Shown here piece by piece: positions 9,175-18,313 of a stretch of DNA of 64,000 bases. The notes below the pieces were generated by a model. The model did no database searches and was not told where the DNA came from. It saw only the letters and a program-made list of their open reading frames with translations. This DNA is from Treponema sp. UBA4307 (GTDB taxonomy: Bacteria > Spirochaetota > Spirochaetia > Treponematales > Treponemataceae), in NCBI GenBank assembly GCA_002394685.1, contig DGUP01000055.1, forward strand, positions 48,830 through 112,829. The letters are read 5' to 3'. The translations under genes were made by a program, and so were the position numbers. Position 1 is the stretch's first letter; each line of letters starts with the position of its first letter.

Positions 9175-10431
9175 CTAATCCTTTTTTTTCGAAGCGTCTT
9201 CGTGGGTAACAATGATTCCGCATATGTTAGTTTCACGGCCCTTGTAATTTGCCCTGCCCTTTGGAACGATAATATGAACTTCAAAAGTAGTTTCTTTATC
9301 AGTCTTTACAAGTTCCTTACTAGACCAGCCAAGATATCCCTGACGAATTGAATTTTCACACTTGAGTGTAAATTTCTTTGATTCCTTTCCACCATATTTT
9401 ACCCAGGCCTGACAGTTTCTAAAACCGTCACTTTCAGCAAAAAGAATATTTACTGAAGTTCCCTTAACTTTGAAAACAATTTCTGCACCTTCCTCTGTTG
9501 CTCTCCATCCTTCAGATGAATTACCATGTGCAACCCATTCAGGATGAACCGGACTACCATTTGACCAGCCTGTATTTTTTACAGGCTTTAAGTTGTCACA
9601 GTTATAGAATGAAAGAAATTCATATCCCCTGTCTGTAAGAGGAGCAGGAAGACTTTTCTGGATTTCAGGAAGATCAGCATCATTTTCAGGAAGCAGCGCC
9701 CAGATTGATTCAAGTTTTTGAATGATAAACTTAGCAATTTCTCCATGCCCTGCATCATTTGGATGAATTGATTCAGTGCCATCAAAATATAAATTCCAGT
9801 CCAGGCTGTCACCTTTTTCTTTAATTTCGCAATCCTTCCAGCTGACAAAAGGAATATGATAATATTCACAGATTGGCTGCTGTTCCTTCTGCTGACTTGG
9901 CTGAGGGGAATTTCTTTCGTTAACAAACAATGCAAAAATTCCACTTTCGCTGTTGTTTTCTATCTGGCGGATAAGACCTTCGTAACTTCTGTTTCTTACT
10001 CCAGCTTCAAGCCACTGGTCATTCATTGCAAATTCAAGGAAAACAAGATCAACCTTATTTTCAATAAGATGAAACTGTGCACGTGCTGCACCATAAGCTG
10101 AATCCGTACCGCTTACCCCTTCATGGAGATATTTAAGGTCTGCCCCGTATTCTGCAGCCTTTTCCTTCCACCACTGACCTACCAGAGCACGCCAGCTTTT
10201 TTCATTCAGATTACTGGAATTATAACCAGTAGTAATTGAGCCACCAAAAGCCGCAATGTGAACTTCTTCCCCTCTGCGGATTTTTGCCATAACATTCAAA
10301 ACTCTTGCATTTTCATCTTCAACCATTTCTGCTGCATCCTTTACAATAGATTTTGCTCCTGCTCCGGCTGCAGTTAAAGTTGTAAGTGCTGCCAGGGCAA
10401 GTGCAATCTTTTTTATTTTTGTTAATTTCAT
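9175..10431 (-). CDS. Secreted SGNH/GDSL hydrolase with C-terminal beta-sandwich domain
   Basis: A 418-residue exported protein (hydrophobic signal to about residue 26). The SGNH blocks are FGGSITTG with Ser65, EGVSGTD near 104-110, FAMND with Asn137, and HPNDAGH at 223-229 carrying the catalytic Asp and His. After residue 270 a second domain, rich in beta-strand and aromatic residues (GWSNGSPVHPEW, WRATEEGAEIVFKVKG), looks like a carbohydrate-binding or accessory module. GGAGG precedes the ATG at 10431. Sandwiched between a GH26 mannanase and a CE2-like esterase, it is probably another polysaccharide deacetylase or esterase. Its exact specificity is unknown. Confidence 0.8.
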   Translation of the reverse strand: MKLTKIKKIALALAALTTLTAAGAGAKSIVKDAAEMVEDENARVLNVMAKIRRGEEVHIAAFGGSITTGYNSSNLNEKSWRALVGQWWKEKAAEYGADLKYLHEGVSGTDSAYGAARAQFHLIENKVDLVFLEFAMNDQWLEAGVRNRSYEGLIRQIENNSESGIFALFVNERNSPQPSQQKEQQPICEYYHIPFVSWKDCEIKEKGDSLDWNLYFDGTESIHPNDAGHGEIAKFIIQKLESIWALLPENDADLPEIQKSLPAPLTDRGYEFLSFYNCDNLKPVKNTGWSNGSPVHPEWVAHGNSSEGWRATEEGAEIVFKVKGTSVNILFAESDGFRNCQAWVKYGGKESKKFTLKCENSIRQGYLGWSSKELVKTDKETTFEVHIIVPKGRANYKGRETNICGIIVTHEDASKKKD

Positions 10432-10458
10432 GTTTCCTCCAAAAGTATTTTCCGTGAA

Positions 10459-11985
10459 TTAATTATCTTCAACATTTATATCTGGAAGCTGGTCTCTTGT
10501 AATCAAATATGGATTTGAATAGAAATCCAGAAGAACAGATTTTTCTGTATGAACTTCACTGTATTCATTCTTTTTTGTAATTGTAAATTCTCCATCCCAG
10601 GTACAGAACCAGATCCATGGAATTTTGTCTTCCGCAATTTGTTTTACGTCAGGTAAAGGTCCATTTTCACTAAGGGCATACAGTTTCGGTAAAGCACTGG
10701 CAGAACGAATCTGGGACAAAATATTTTCCTGGGTAACATATTTTCTTGCCCCCGGATATGAATCATATGTGATTATGTCTACCACATCGTCACCAGGGTA
10801 CCATTCTGGATCCTGCCCATTCCACACCCAGATTAAATTATTAAGTTTGTGATAATTTGTGAGGCGGTCATAAAGCAGCCTGTAAAGTTTAATATAAGAA
10901 TCACTGCCACTTGCTCCCCACCAGAACCAGCCGCCGCTTGCTTCATGCAAAGGTCTCCAGAGAAGTGGAACACCTGCATCAGAAAGCTGTTTAAGAGGAA
11001 TTGCAATTGTATCAATGTCACGAATTAAATCCTTGTAATCCTGACCGTCTGGATTATTTAATGCAGTTGCAAAATCAAAAGTTGTAGCAGAAGGCCTGAA
11101 GCCGTCATACCAGTGCATATCTTTTTCATTTTTATCTACAAGGCCGTTTGGAGCATTCCAGTGCCAGCAGACAGAAACGATTCCCCCTTCTTTCCACCAC
11201 TTGATTCCATTTGAAGCAACTACGCCTTTTGTTCCGTGCTTAACTCTTGACGGAGAGTAATCAATTAAATCGATTCCAAGTACTGCAGGATATTTTCCAG
11301 TTGTTTCATAAAGCACTTTGATTTCAGGCTGGGAACGATTGTAAATCTGCTGACCGCTTAAGATTCCATTACCCGGTAAGGTCAAAAGATAATCATAGAG
11401 AGCCTGAGTATTATTTGTAGATTTTGGATTTGACAGTTTATGATCAGGTTTAGTATTCAAAACCAAATCCTCATTTGCTTCAACAAAGAAAATTTTATCA
11501 ACAGAAAATTCTCCGCACAAAGATGAAAGATAAAAAACATTTTTTCCTTTGTTCAAATGTGCCACAGTATTTACCTGAACATTTTTGAAGCGTCCAGTTT
11601 CCGGCAGCCTTTGGGAAGCAATAATTTTTTCTCCTTCTTCCAGCTGCATTCTTACAGCCCTTCTGAAATCACTATCCTGTATTTCAGTAAATAATCTCAG
11701 GAAAATACAATAGTCCCCATCTTTTTCTACATCTACATTAAACTCAAGAAGACTTCCTTCATTCACAGAAGAAAAAGTTACATAGCCCTGACCAGAATAA
11801 CCTTCCAGTTCAGAAGCCTGGTCAACTCCGTAAAGGCCACCTTCTTCAGCTTCAACTGAAATAGAATTACTTAAATCAATTTCCTTCGTTTTACCCATTG
11901 AAGCACAGGAAGAAAAAATTCCTGCAGAAAAACAAATTACCATTGCACAAAAGGATTTTTTCATAAAGTTTTTCAATTTAATCAT
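10459..11985 (-). CDS. GH26 beta-mannanase lipoprotein with N-terminal CBM35/CBM6-like domain
   Basis: A 508-residue lipoprotein: the signal ends in FSSC with Cys27 as the lipidated residue. Residues 40-170 form a beta-sandwich beginning SVEAEEGG, typical of CBM35/CBM6 modules. The GH26 TIM barrel covers about 190-490. WRPLHEASGGWFWWG carries the general acid/base Glu348, preceded by the conserved His347, and ALSENGP carries the nucleophile Glu440. The enzyme should cut internal beta-1,4-mannosyl linkages at the cell surface. AGGAAAA precedes the ATG at 11985. It follows the SBP gene after a terminator-like hairpin and is followed at short distance by two esterase genes, so the three enzymes likely form one transcript. 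Confidence 0.88.
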   Translation of the reverse strand: MIKLKNFMKKSFCAMVICFSAGIFSSCASMGKTKEIDLSNSISVEAEEGGLYGVDQASELEGYSGQGYVTFSSVNEGSLLEFNVDVEKDGDYCIFLRLFTEIQDSDFRRAVRMQLEEGEKIIASQRLPETGRFKNVQVNTVAHLNKGKNVFYLSSLCGEFSVDKIFFVEANEDLVLNTKPDHKLSNPKSTNNTQALYDYLLTLPGNGILSGQQIYNRSQPEIKVLYETTGKYPAVLGIDLIDYSPSRVKHGTKGVVASNGIKWWKEGGIVSVCWHWNAPNGLVDKNEKDMHWYDGFRPSATTFDFATALNNPDGQDYKDLIRDIDTIAIPLKQLSDAGVPLLWRPLHEASGGWFWWGASGSDSYIKLYRLLYDRLTNYHKLNNLIWVWNGQDPEWYPGDDVVDIITYDSYPGARKYVTQENILSQIRSASALPKLYALSENGPLPDVKQIAEDKIPWIWFCTWDGEFTITKKNEYSEVHTEKSVLLDFYSNPYLITRDQLPDINVEDN

Positions 11986-12021
11986 TGTATTTTCCTGAAA
12001 TTACCTGCGAAATATTTTCTT

Positions 12022-12057
12022 AAAAAAAATGCGCTACACTTTTTGCTGTGCAGCGCA
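12022..12057 (-). terminator. Rho-independent terminator (possibly partial) after the SBP gene
   Basis: On the minus strand GCGCTGCAC and GTGTAGCGC form a nine-pair stem with one wobble around an AGCAAAAA loop (12031-12056), followed by eight T residues. It sits between the SBP gene and the mannanase gene. No convincing promoter was seen after it, so partial read-through could set SBP expression above the enzymes. Confidence 0.75.
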
Positions 12058-12089
12058 CTTATATCAAATTAAGTTAAATCCAGAAAGAA

Positions 12090-13838
12090 TTATTTTTCTG
12101 TAATCTTGATATTATCAATGATTACTCCAGAAAGATTCTTTACACCGATTACAAGACCGATTCTACCATTCTGGTTAACATTCTGAATTGTTCCAGTTAC
12201 GTGATAAACTGTTGCATTATCAGTTACAGACTTTTCAATCCATCCGTACTGATAAAGTTCATTTGCATAACCCTGCATGTAAACAGAAGCATCCTTTCCA
12301 ACTTTACCAACAGCCTTAACATCAAATTCAACCTTATAGTTTCTCCATCCTACAATACCCAGGTTTGTTGGATCTGTAATAACGATTGATGCTGAGTCAC
12401 CGTCAGTTTCAGGATCAAATTCAAGCTTGAGGGAATTTCCAGAACCACCGATTGCTGCAGAACCAGAAGCAAGAGAGAACTTAGCAGTCTTTGTTCCTTC
12501 CCATGCCTTCATGTATGTACTAAGGTTAGAAGCTGTCAATTTGTCGAAGTTCTGTGTTACACCCTTGAATGGAAGCTTTGTGAGTTTTCCAACAGGTGTG
12601 TTAGCATCTGTAAGGATAGCCTGTGCCTTTGGTGTATACTTTTCGATTGCAGAAGCAGGAGAATTTCCACCCCATACAACTTCACCAAGGAAATCATCAA
12701 GCATGCTGTCCAGAGCTGCTACTGTAGGACCTGGATAGTATGTATTCTTCATCATTTCTGATGACATTGTGAGGATTTCCTTTGGCCATGTTGAACTGCG
12801 GTTCTTAATATCATCTGCATACCATTCCTTAAGAGCATATTCAATGTACTTACCTGCAGCCTTCTGTTTTTTAGAACCATTACCAATACCGTAACCATCA
12901 CATTCAAAGATATTCTTGCATGCCTTAACAGATGGTCCATGTGGAAGCTTTACATATTCAAGCTGGTCGCGAGTCTTTCTTGTGATTGTTGCAGGATCAT
13001 ATTCACGTCCAATAACCATTGCACAAGTACGATTTGCAATACCATCCTGGATGATAGAGTTATCCTGCTGATACCAGCCGGCCTTCTTTGCAGATTCCAG
13101 GAATGAAAGAGCTTCTGTAAGTTTTGGATCAGAGAAGTTCAGAGTAAGGTTACCCTTTGCATCCTTCTTTGTAAATTCACAACCATTCATATAAGCAAAA
13201 ATACGAGTGTACCAGCATCCAAGACCCCAGCGGTCAATTGAACCAGAACCAGTTGTATCTGCTGTAAGCTTGCGAGCCAGGGCAGCCATATGTTCCCAGT
13301 CCCACTGTCCTGCAGCTTCAAGAGCCTTAGGCATCTGGCTTTCCTTAATACCCATTTCCTGCATCAATGTTTTGTTGTAGATAACAAGCCAGAAGTGATT
13401 TGATGTGAAATGAGAAGCAGCATAGTATTTACCATCATATTTGAAAACCTGTTCAGCAGCATTGAAGTTGAAAATCTGCTGACCACCTGAAGTCATAGAA
13501 GTATTTACGTAACCGTTAATTGGCTGAAGATAGCCCTTTACCTTAAACTTTGGGAAATCCTGATCACGTACAAAAACAACATCGATTGGATCACCTGCAG
13601 CCATATTTGAAAGTACGCGGCTTTCAACAGTTCCCCAGTCGCCGAGAATATAAGTAACCTTACCGCCAGTTTCTGCAGTATACTTATCACCTGCACGTAC
13701 CATTACATCATTTTTATGGTCACGTGGATTTACAGCCGGGCGGAATACTTTAATATCCCAGTCCCCTTCAGCAAAAGCCATTGAAGAAAGTGCCATGAAT
13801 GCACCTGCAACACAAGCTAATAACTTGATTTTTTTCAT
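12090..13838 (-). CDS. Extracellular sugar-binding protein of an ABC importer, with extra C-terminal beta-sandwich domain
   Basis: A 582-residue protein with a signal peptide (cleavage after AFA, about residue 23) and a family 1 solute-binding domain (about 30-430; KFKVKGYLQPINGY, AASHFTSNHFWLVIYNKTLMQEMG). The last 140 or so residues are an added beta-sandwich that ends GVIIDNIKITEK, the usual final strand of CBM4/9/22-like jelly rolls. Such an extension is unusual for an SBP, which is normally 400-450 residues. AGGAGG precedes the ATG. The gene follows the permease operon after a terminator and has its own upstream region with an inverted-repeat element (13931-13953). It probably captures oligosaccharides released by the downstream mannanase. 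Confidence 0.87.
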   Translation of the reverse strand: MKKIKLLACVAGAFMALSSMAFAEGDWDIKVFRPAVNPRDHKNDVMVRAGDKYTAETGGKVTYILGDWGTVESRVLSNMAAGDPIDVVFVRDQDFPKFKVKGYLQPINGYVNTSMTSGGQQIFNFNAAEQVFKYDGKYYAASHFTSNHFWLVIYNKTLMQEMGIKESQMPKALEAAGQWDWEHMAALARKLTADTTGSGSIDRWGLGCWYTRIFAYMNGCEFTKKDAKGNLTLNFSDPKLTEALSFLESAKKAGWYQQDNSIIQDGIANRTCAMVIGREYDPATITRKTRDQLEYVKLPHGPSVKACKNIFECDGYGIGNGSKKQKAAGKYIEYALKEWYADDIKNRSSTWPKEILTMSSEMMKNTYYPGPTVAALDSMLDDFLGEVVWGGNSPASAIEKYTPKAQAILTDANTPVGKLTKLPFKGVTQNFDKLTASNLSTYMKAWEGTKTAKFSLASGSAAIGGSGNSLKLEFDPETDGDSASIVITDPTNLGIVGWRNYKVEFDVKAVGKVGKDASVYMQGYANELYQYGWIEKSVTDNATVYHVTGTIQNVNQNGRIGLVIGVKNLSGVIIDNIKITEK

Positions 13839-13930
13839 TAGTTCCTCCTAAATTAAGCCTAAGAAAAATCAATAAATCCCAACCGGCCTTACCGGTCATT
13901 TACTTCATTAATTCAGTTTTTAAGCGAAAA

Positions 13931-13953
13931 ATTAACTCGCTTTTTAAGTTAAT
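13931..13953. promoter_or_regulatory. Inverted-repeat operator, copy 1 (SBP promoter region)
   Basis: Arms ATTAACT (13931-13937) and AGTTAAT (13947-13953) are separated by 9 bp. The same arms, spacing and TTTTTA half-spacer occur at 25256-25278 before the giant-SBP operon, giving 20 identities in 23 bp. It lies 93-115 bp upstream of the SBP start codon. Probably the binding site of a sugar-responsive regulator encoded outside the window. Confidence 0.65.
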
Positions 13954-14073
13954 TAATTTTACCACATAAACTGAAATTCACCTAATAAATTTTTTATAAT
14001 TTTTTGAATTTTTTACAATTTTTTTTACTTTTCTAGTATTTTAACACCAAATCAGGCATATTGTTTCATAATT

Positions 14074-14116
14074 TAAAAAAAAGGTGAGTTCTCCTGCCTG
14101 CACAGAAAAACTCACC
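14074..14116 (-). terminator. Terminator of the seven-gene importer operon
   Basis: Minus strand: GGTGAGTT (14116-14109) pairs with AACTCACC (14090-14083) across an 18-base loop and is followed by TTTTTTTT. It closes the operon running from 25183 to 14162. Confidence 0.75.
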
Positions 14117-14161
14117 ACTCCTCTCTTTTTTTTGTTTTATATTATTTGCCTGACCTTTTCA

Positions 14162-15127
14162 TCATCCAACCAGACCTGTACGGGTAATTGATTCAGTGAA
14201 ATACTTCTGGCAGAAAATATACAAAATCAACAGTGGAAGAATTACTACAAAGCAGGAAGCTTCCAGAATTGAGTTTTCGCTCAGGGCCATATCTGCAGCA
14301 GACATATTTGTACTTAAAAGCTGCAGGCGGTCCTGAAGCAGGGTAACATTTACAGACAAAGGATATTCATCTGTAAAGAACATTACTGAAAGATAGTAAT
14401 CATTCCAGTGCCATACAATGCTGAACAATGTGATTACAATTACGATTGAACCTACATTTGGAAGCATGATTTTAAGGAAGGTCTTGAATGGACCACAGCC
14501 GTCAACAAATGCAGCCTCTTCCAGTTCAACAGGCATACCTTTAAAGAACTGACGTGCCATGTAAATGTAAAGGCCGGAACGAAGACCTACACCTGTAAGA
14601 CTCATAAGATAGAAAGGCCAGCTTGTATTAAGCAGGTTAATGCTTACAGCCTTTCCATGATTAAATGGTCTGAGCAGCTGTCCAATTCCAAAGAAATCAA
14701 AGAAGTGGAATTTTACGTAAAGAGGGATAATAATGGTGCTGGTTGGAACAACAATTGTAAAAACAAGAAGTGCAAAAAGAGCATCTCTTCCCTTAAACTT
14801 AAAGCGTGCAAATCCGTATGCAACCATAAGGCAGACAAAAATCTGAATGATTACTGAAGGAATAAGAATCTTGAGAGTCATAATAATTGAATTCTTAAAA
14901 CCAATAAGCTGATCAGCAAGAATAAAATTCTGAAAAGTCAAAGTTTTAGGAATCCAGATAACTGTCGGATCAAGACGATCTACAGGATCACGGAAAGCAT
15001 TTGAGAGCAGGAATAATACTGGATAAAGCAATACATATGTCATTCCTAAGAGAAAGAGTGTACGCAAAATTCCGGTAATAATTTTAAGAGTTTTTTCTGC
15101 AGCTTTTTTCTGACTTAATTCACTCAT
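14162..15127 (-). CDS. Carbohydrate ABC importer permease, MalG type
   Basis: A 321-residue inner-membrane protein with six predicted helices. The ATPase-docking EAA loop is visible as ELEEAAFVDGCGPFKTFLKIMLP, in the C-terminal half as expected for CUT1 family MalG-like subunits. It starts 9 bases after the MalF-like gene at 15137, so the two form a heterodimeric channel. It is the last gene of the operon; the terminator at 14074-14116 follows. The SBP immediately downstream (12090-13838) is the obvious partner. No MsmK/MalK-like ATPase is encoded in the window, so a shared ATPase elsewhere must energise it (inference). Confidence 0.92.
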   Translation of the reverse strand: MSELSQKKAAEKTLKIITGILRTLFLLGMTYVLLYPVLFLLSNAFRDPVDRLDPTVIWIPKTLTFQNFILADQLIGFKNSIIMTLKILIPSVIIQIFVCLMVAYGFARFKFKGRDALFALLVFTIVVPTSTIIIPLYVKFHFFDFFGIGQLLRPFNHGKAVSINLLNTSWPFYLMSLTGVGLRSGLYIYMARQFFKGMPVELEEAAFVDGCGPFKTFLKIMLPNVGSIVIVITLFSIVWHWNDYYLSVMFFTDEYPLSVNVTLLQDRLQLLSTNMSAADMALSENSILEASCFVVILPLLILYIFCQKYFTESITRTGLVG

Positions 15128-15136
15128 CTGTATCTC

Positions 15137-16111
15137 CTAGTTCAAAGCTTTATTTGAAGCACGGTTAAGTACTGTGTTAACCAAAAAAATGAAGAACATA
15201 ACTACAACAAAGTAACAAATTGAAATTGTAGTAGAATATTCATAACGACCTTGACCTGTATAGAATACAATCATGCGCATTACCTTATTTGAATAATCTG
15301 TAAAGTAATCAATAATCGTATATATGACGGCCAGAATCAAAGTTGGAGAAATAAGGACAAAAGTTATCTTCCAGAAAATTTCCCAGCCTGTTGCACCTTC
15401 AATTTTTGCAGCTTCATACATTGAATCTGGAATTGAGTGAAGGGCAGACAAAATCAAAAGAATTTGAACACCGGATTTCCAGGTTAAGTCGAAGATTTGT
15501 CCAACCGTATCTGTAAGGATTTTTACGATTTTAGACGGCATACCCGCTTTGATCAGAACTTCATTTAAAACTCCTGTTTGGAAAATTGTAGAAGCTGCCT
15601 GTCCGCTTGTTGTATCAGCAAGAACATTTTCCTGGAGGATTGTAATTACAACACCTGAAGAAATAATTACAGGAAGGAAGAAAATTGAACGCATTGCGGT
15701 TCTTCCCTTAAAATCCCCATGAAGAATAAGAGCAATAAAAAGACTGAAGAAAACAATAATCGGAACAGAGTAAACAAGGTTTCCTATAGAAGAAACAATA
15801 TTTCTGGAAAACTCTGCATCAACAGTGAATGCTGAAATATAGTTCTCAAGACCAACCCATTCAAAATTAAGTCCCTCTGCACCAATATCAATTTTGGTCA
15901 GTGTGTAATAGATAGAATTAAAAAGCGGAAGCAGAAAGAAATAAACTACACCTATGAGCCATGGAGCAATAAATACCCAGCCCCAGCGGTTCTTTCTGTC
16001 GGCTAATCCTGTTTTAGAAAGTTTCTTTTTTCCAGCCTTATTTGACTGACTTGGAGAAAGAGAATTTTCTATTCTATTAATGTCCTTATTTTCAATTGCT
16101 TCATTTTTCAT
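15137..16111 (-). CDS. Carbohydrate ABC importer permease, MalF type
   Basis: A 324-residue membrane protein with a hydrophilic N-terminus of about 45 residues and six helices. The EAA loop is DSMYEAAKIEGATGWEIFWKITF. It overlaps the preceding gene by 4 bases (ATGA), indicating translational coupling, and pairs with the MalG-like gene downstream. This is the second of two complete permease pairs in the operon. The substrate is inferred from the neighbouring mannanase and esterases to be a beta-mannan-derived oligosaccharide. Confidence 0.92.
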   Translation of the reverse strand: MKNEAIENKDINRIENSLSPSQSNKAGKKKLSKTGLADRKNRWGWVFIAPWLIGVVYFFLLPLFNSIYYTLTKIDIGAEGLNFEWVGLENYISAFTVDAEFSRNIVSSIGNLVYSVPIIVFFSLFIALILHGDFKGRTAMRSIFFLPVIISSGVVITILQENVLADTTSGQAASTIFQTGVLNEVLIKAGMPSKIVKILTDTVGQIFDLTWKSGVQILLILSALHSIPDSMYEAAKIEGATGWEIFWKITFVLISPTLILAVIYTIIDYFTDYSNKVMRMIVFYTGQGRYEYSTTISICYFVVVMFFIFLVNTVLNRASNKALN

Positions 16112-18303
16112 TCTGCATTTCCTCCAGTTACAGAGTAGCTTCCGTCTGCATAATTTACAGTGACTGTAATACCATTTGAATAGGTTGAAGAACGGATATC
16201 TCCATCAATTTTATAATCAACAATTGTACAACCCTTTACTTTTGAATTAACTTCAGTAACTTCTCTATAAAGGGCAGCGGCATCATCAATCCAGTCCTGA
16301 CTGTAAAGATTTACATATGACTGCATGCGGCTGTCACTTATAAGATCAGGATTCTGGGTAATCCATACAAAAGAAATGTCTGCACCGCTTTCAAGAAGCT
16401 TAAGTTTATATTCTTCCATATTTGTGTTTCTGTTTGCAGGAAGATTACTGAAAGGCAGATAACCTTTAATAACCATCTGGTAGAATGGAACTTCTGCATC
16501 CTCTACATCATACCTGGATGATTTTGAAGGCAAATCGCTTACATATGATGCAAATGGAAGAGCATAGGCAAATGGTGCACTGAGCATCATTTTTTTCTGA
16601 TAAGAACTTTCCTGAAGCATAGAAACAAATTTTTCTTCAACTTTATTTCTTCTGATTCCCTTTGGACCAAAATCGCTTGAAAGAACATTACCCAGTGAAT
16701 CTGGTGACAAACCGGCGTAATCAATTTTTCTTTCAAACCTGTTAAAGAATCTTCCAAAATCTTTTTCAACTTTTTCTGAACGAAGAATATAGAAAGGATA
16801 TTTGTCAGAAATCTTTTCATCAGTATAAGTAGACATTCTGTAATCAGGAACCTTAACAGGTGAACGGTTAATCATTCTGTTTGCAGTCAGTTCCTTGATA
16901 TGAGACAAGTCTGATGAATAAAGATGAACAAAGTCTACTCCCAGATACAATGGAATATTGTTTTCTTCAAGATAGTCAGTCATTTTTCTGAACTGACGTT
17001 TGCCGCCAAGAAGAGACTGAGGCTTTGGAGAAGAAGGATATTTTCCAAGAACTCCGCCTTTTACCCATCCTTCAAATTTAACATTAAAATTAGAAAGGCC
17101 CTTTTCTTTCAGAGTTTCCAGAGTGCTTTTTACAGAACTGAAAGGTGTATAAGCTACACCAACATTCATTGGTAACCCGGCAATTGTTCTTTTCTTATTT
17201 GAAGAACCAATAAAGTCAATTGTCAGGGCCGGTTCACTCTGATCAGGCTGAGTTGTAAAGCCCTTGTTTTTCTGAAGATATTTTCTATAGGCTGCTGCCA
17301 TTCCAGCAAGAGAATTATCTTCTTTATCAATAAAAATATAACGTACAGAATAAACATCTTCTGATTTTTCAAAATCTGTTTTTTCGTAAATTACAACATC
17401 ACGTGGAGTTCCAGTTCTTTCACGGAAAGATACAGAATCAAAATCCCTTACAATAAAGCCGGCGCTAACCGCATTGTAAACAGACTGCTGTCCTGCATCA
17501 GCCTGAATGGTTGCCCTGGATTCTCCACTTTCAATTACTGCAATAAATGCGCTGTCCTTTCTGCTCAAACCAAAAACAGGGAGACAGGCATTCTGGGTAA
17601 CATTCTTTCTTCTTGTTGCAACAATTGAATTGTCCCTTCCATAAACATACTGACTGTATAATGATGGACTTGAAGAATTAAAATTAATTAAGGCACCACT
17701 TCCATCTGGAACAAAAATAAAACCATCTTCATCTTCAGGAGCACAGCCAAAGTAAGGATTTATTTCAAAATCCAGAATTTCAAGCGGCGGAATTTCAGAA
17801 TCGTGATCTTCGTAAATTTCATTTACAGGAACAGTCATCACAAGAGAATTTCCGTCAATAGTAATTTCCAGAGGAATAAAAAATCCGTCTGCTGTAAAAT
17901 TGTGATTAAGTCTGATTCCATCTTTTATCTGCAGAACTTCCAGACCGTTACGCAAAAATACATTGGTATAGGAATTCGCATTTCTGAAAATAGAATTCTG
18001 ATCCTTTGACCTGACTGTAAGGAAAGAAGGAATTGAATTCAAAACGAAGCCTGAAGTTTCGTCATCATCTTCCCAGTCCAGAGGTGCAGAGTACCATACA
18101 TAACCATTATTTTTCTGTCTCACTGCAAGTATGGATTTTTCTTCAGCAAAGAAAAGCTGTAAATATTCATTTTCTGCAAACTTGTAAAACTTCTGTCCTG
18201 TCAAATCTGCTTCTGAATACCAGGCAGAATTTGACGCTGCAGAGAATGCAGGAAGAATCACAAGTGAAGCTATAACTGCTAAAATAAATTTCTTTAATTT
18301 CAT
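16108..18303 (-). CDS. DUF5696-like secreted protein (putative glycan-active enzyme)
   Basis: A 731-residue protein with a signal peptide (cleavage near residue 24, after FSAAS). It begins with a beta-rich region containing YLQLFFAEEKSILAVRQKNNGYVWYS and later shows TIM-barrel-like segments (NVGVAYTPFSSVKSTLETL, IPLYLGVDFVHLYSS). From memory, this pattern matches the DUF5696 family found beside sugar SBP and permease genes in Paenibacillus and other Firmicutes; the match is not verified. Some families of this build are glycosidase-like, but I could not place catalytic residues. It is translationally coupled to the MalF-like gene and lies between the two permease pairs. Function unknown, probably glycan processing or sensing. 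Confidence 0.65.
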   Translation of the reverse strand: MKLKKFILAVIASLVILPAFSAASNSAWYSEADLTGQKFYKFAENEYLQLFFAEEKSILAVRQKNNGYVWYSAPLDWEDDDETSGFVLNSIPSFLTVRSKDQNSIFRNANSYTNVFLRNGLEVLQIKDGIRLNHNFTADGFFIPLEITIDGNSLVMTVPVNEIYEDHDSEIPPLEILDFEINPYFGCAPEDEDGFIFVPDGSGALINFNSSSPSLYSQYVYGRDNSIVATRRKNVTQNACLPVFGLSRKDSAFIAVIESGESRATIQADAGQQSVYNAVSAGFIVRDFDSVSFRERTGTPRDVVIYEKTDFEKSEDVYSVRYIFIDKEDNSLAGMAAAYRKYLQKNKGFTTQPDQSEPALTIDFIGSSNKKRTIAGLPMNVGVAYTPFSSVKSTLETLKEKGLSNFNVKFEGWVKGGVLGKYPSSPKPQSLLGGKRQFRKMTDYLEENNIPLYLGVDFVHLYSSDLSHIKELTANRMINRSPVKVPDYRMSTYTDEKISDKYPFYILRSEKVEKDFGRFFNRFERKIDYAGLSPDSLGNVLSSDFGPKGIRRNKVEEKFVSMLQESSYQKKMMLSAPFAYALPFASYVSDLPSKSSRYDVEDAEVPFYQMVIKGYLPFSNLPANRNTNMEEYKLKLLESGADISFVWITQNPDLISDSRMQSYVNLYSQDWIDDAAALYREVTEVNSKVKGCTIVDYKIDGDIRSSTYSNGITVTVNYADGSYSVTGGNAE

Positions 18304-18313
18304 TTTACTACCC

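Larger units (their letters stand above)
13839..14161. other. 323-bp regulatory gap between permease operon and SBP gene
   Basis: This AT-rich gap holds, from the minus-strand viewpoint, the terminator of the permease operon (14074-14116), a 23-bp inverted-repeat element (13931-13953), and a small hairpin ACCGG-CCTTA-CCGGT (13879-13893) in the SBP leader that might stabilise the mRNA. A T-run at 14121-14133 follows the hairpin on the plus strand, but no plus-strand gene is present. No clear -35/-10 pair was found before the SBP gene, which would suit an activator-dependent promoter. Confidence 0.6.
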
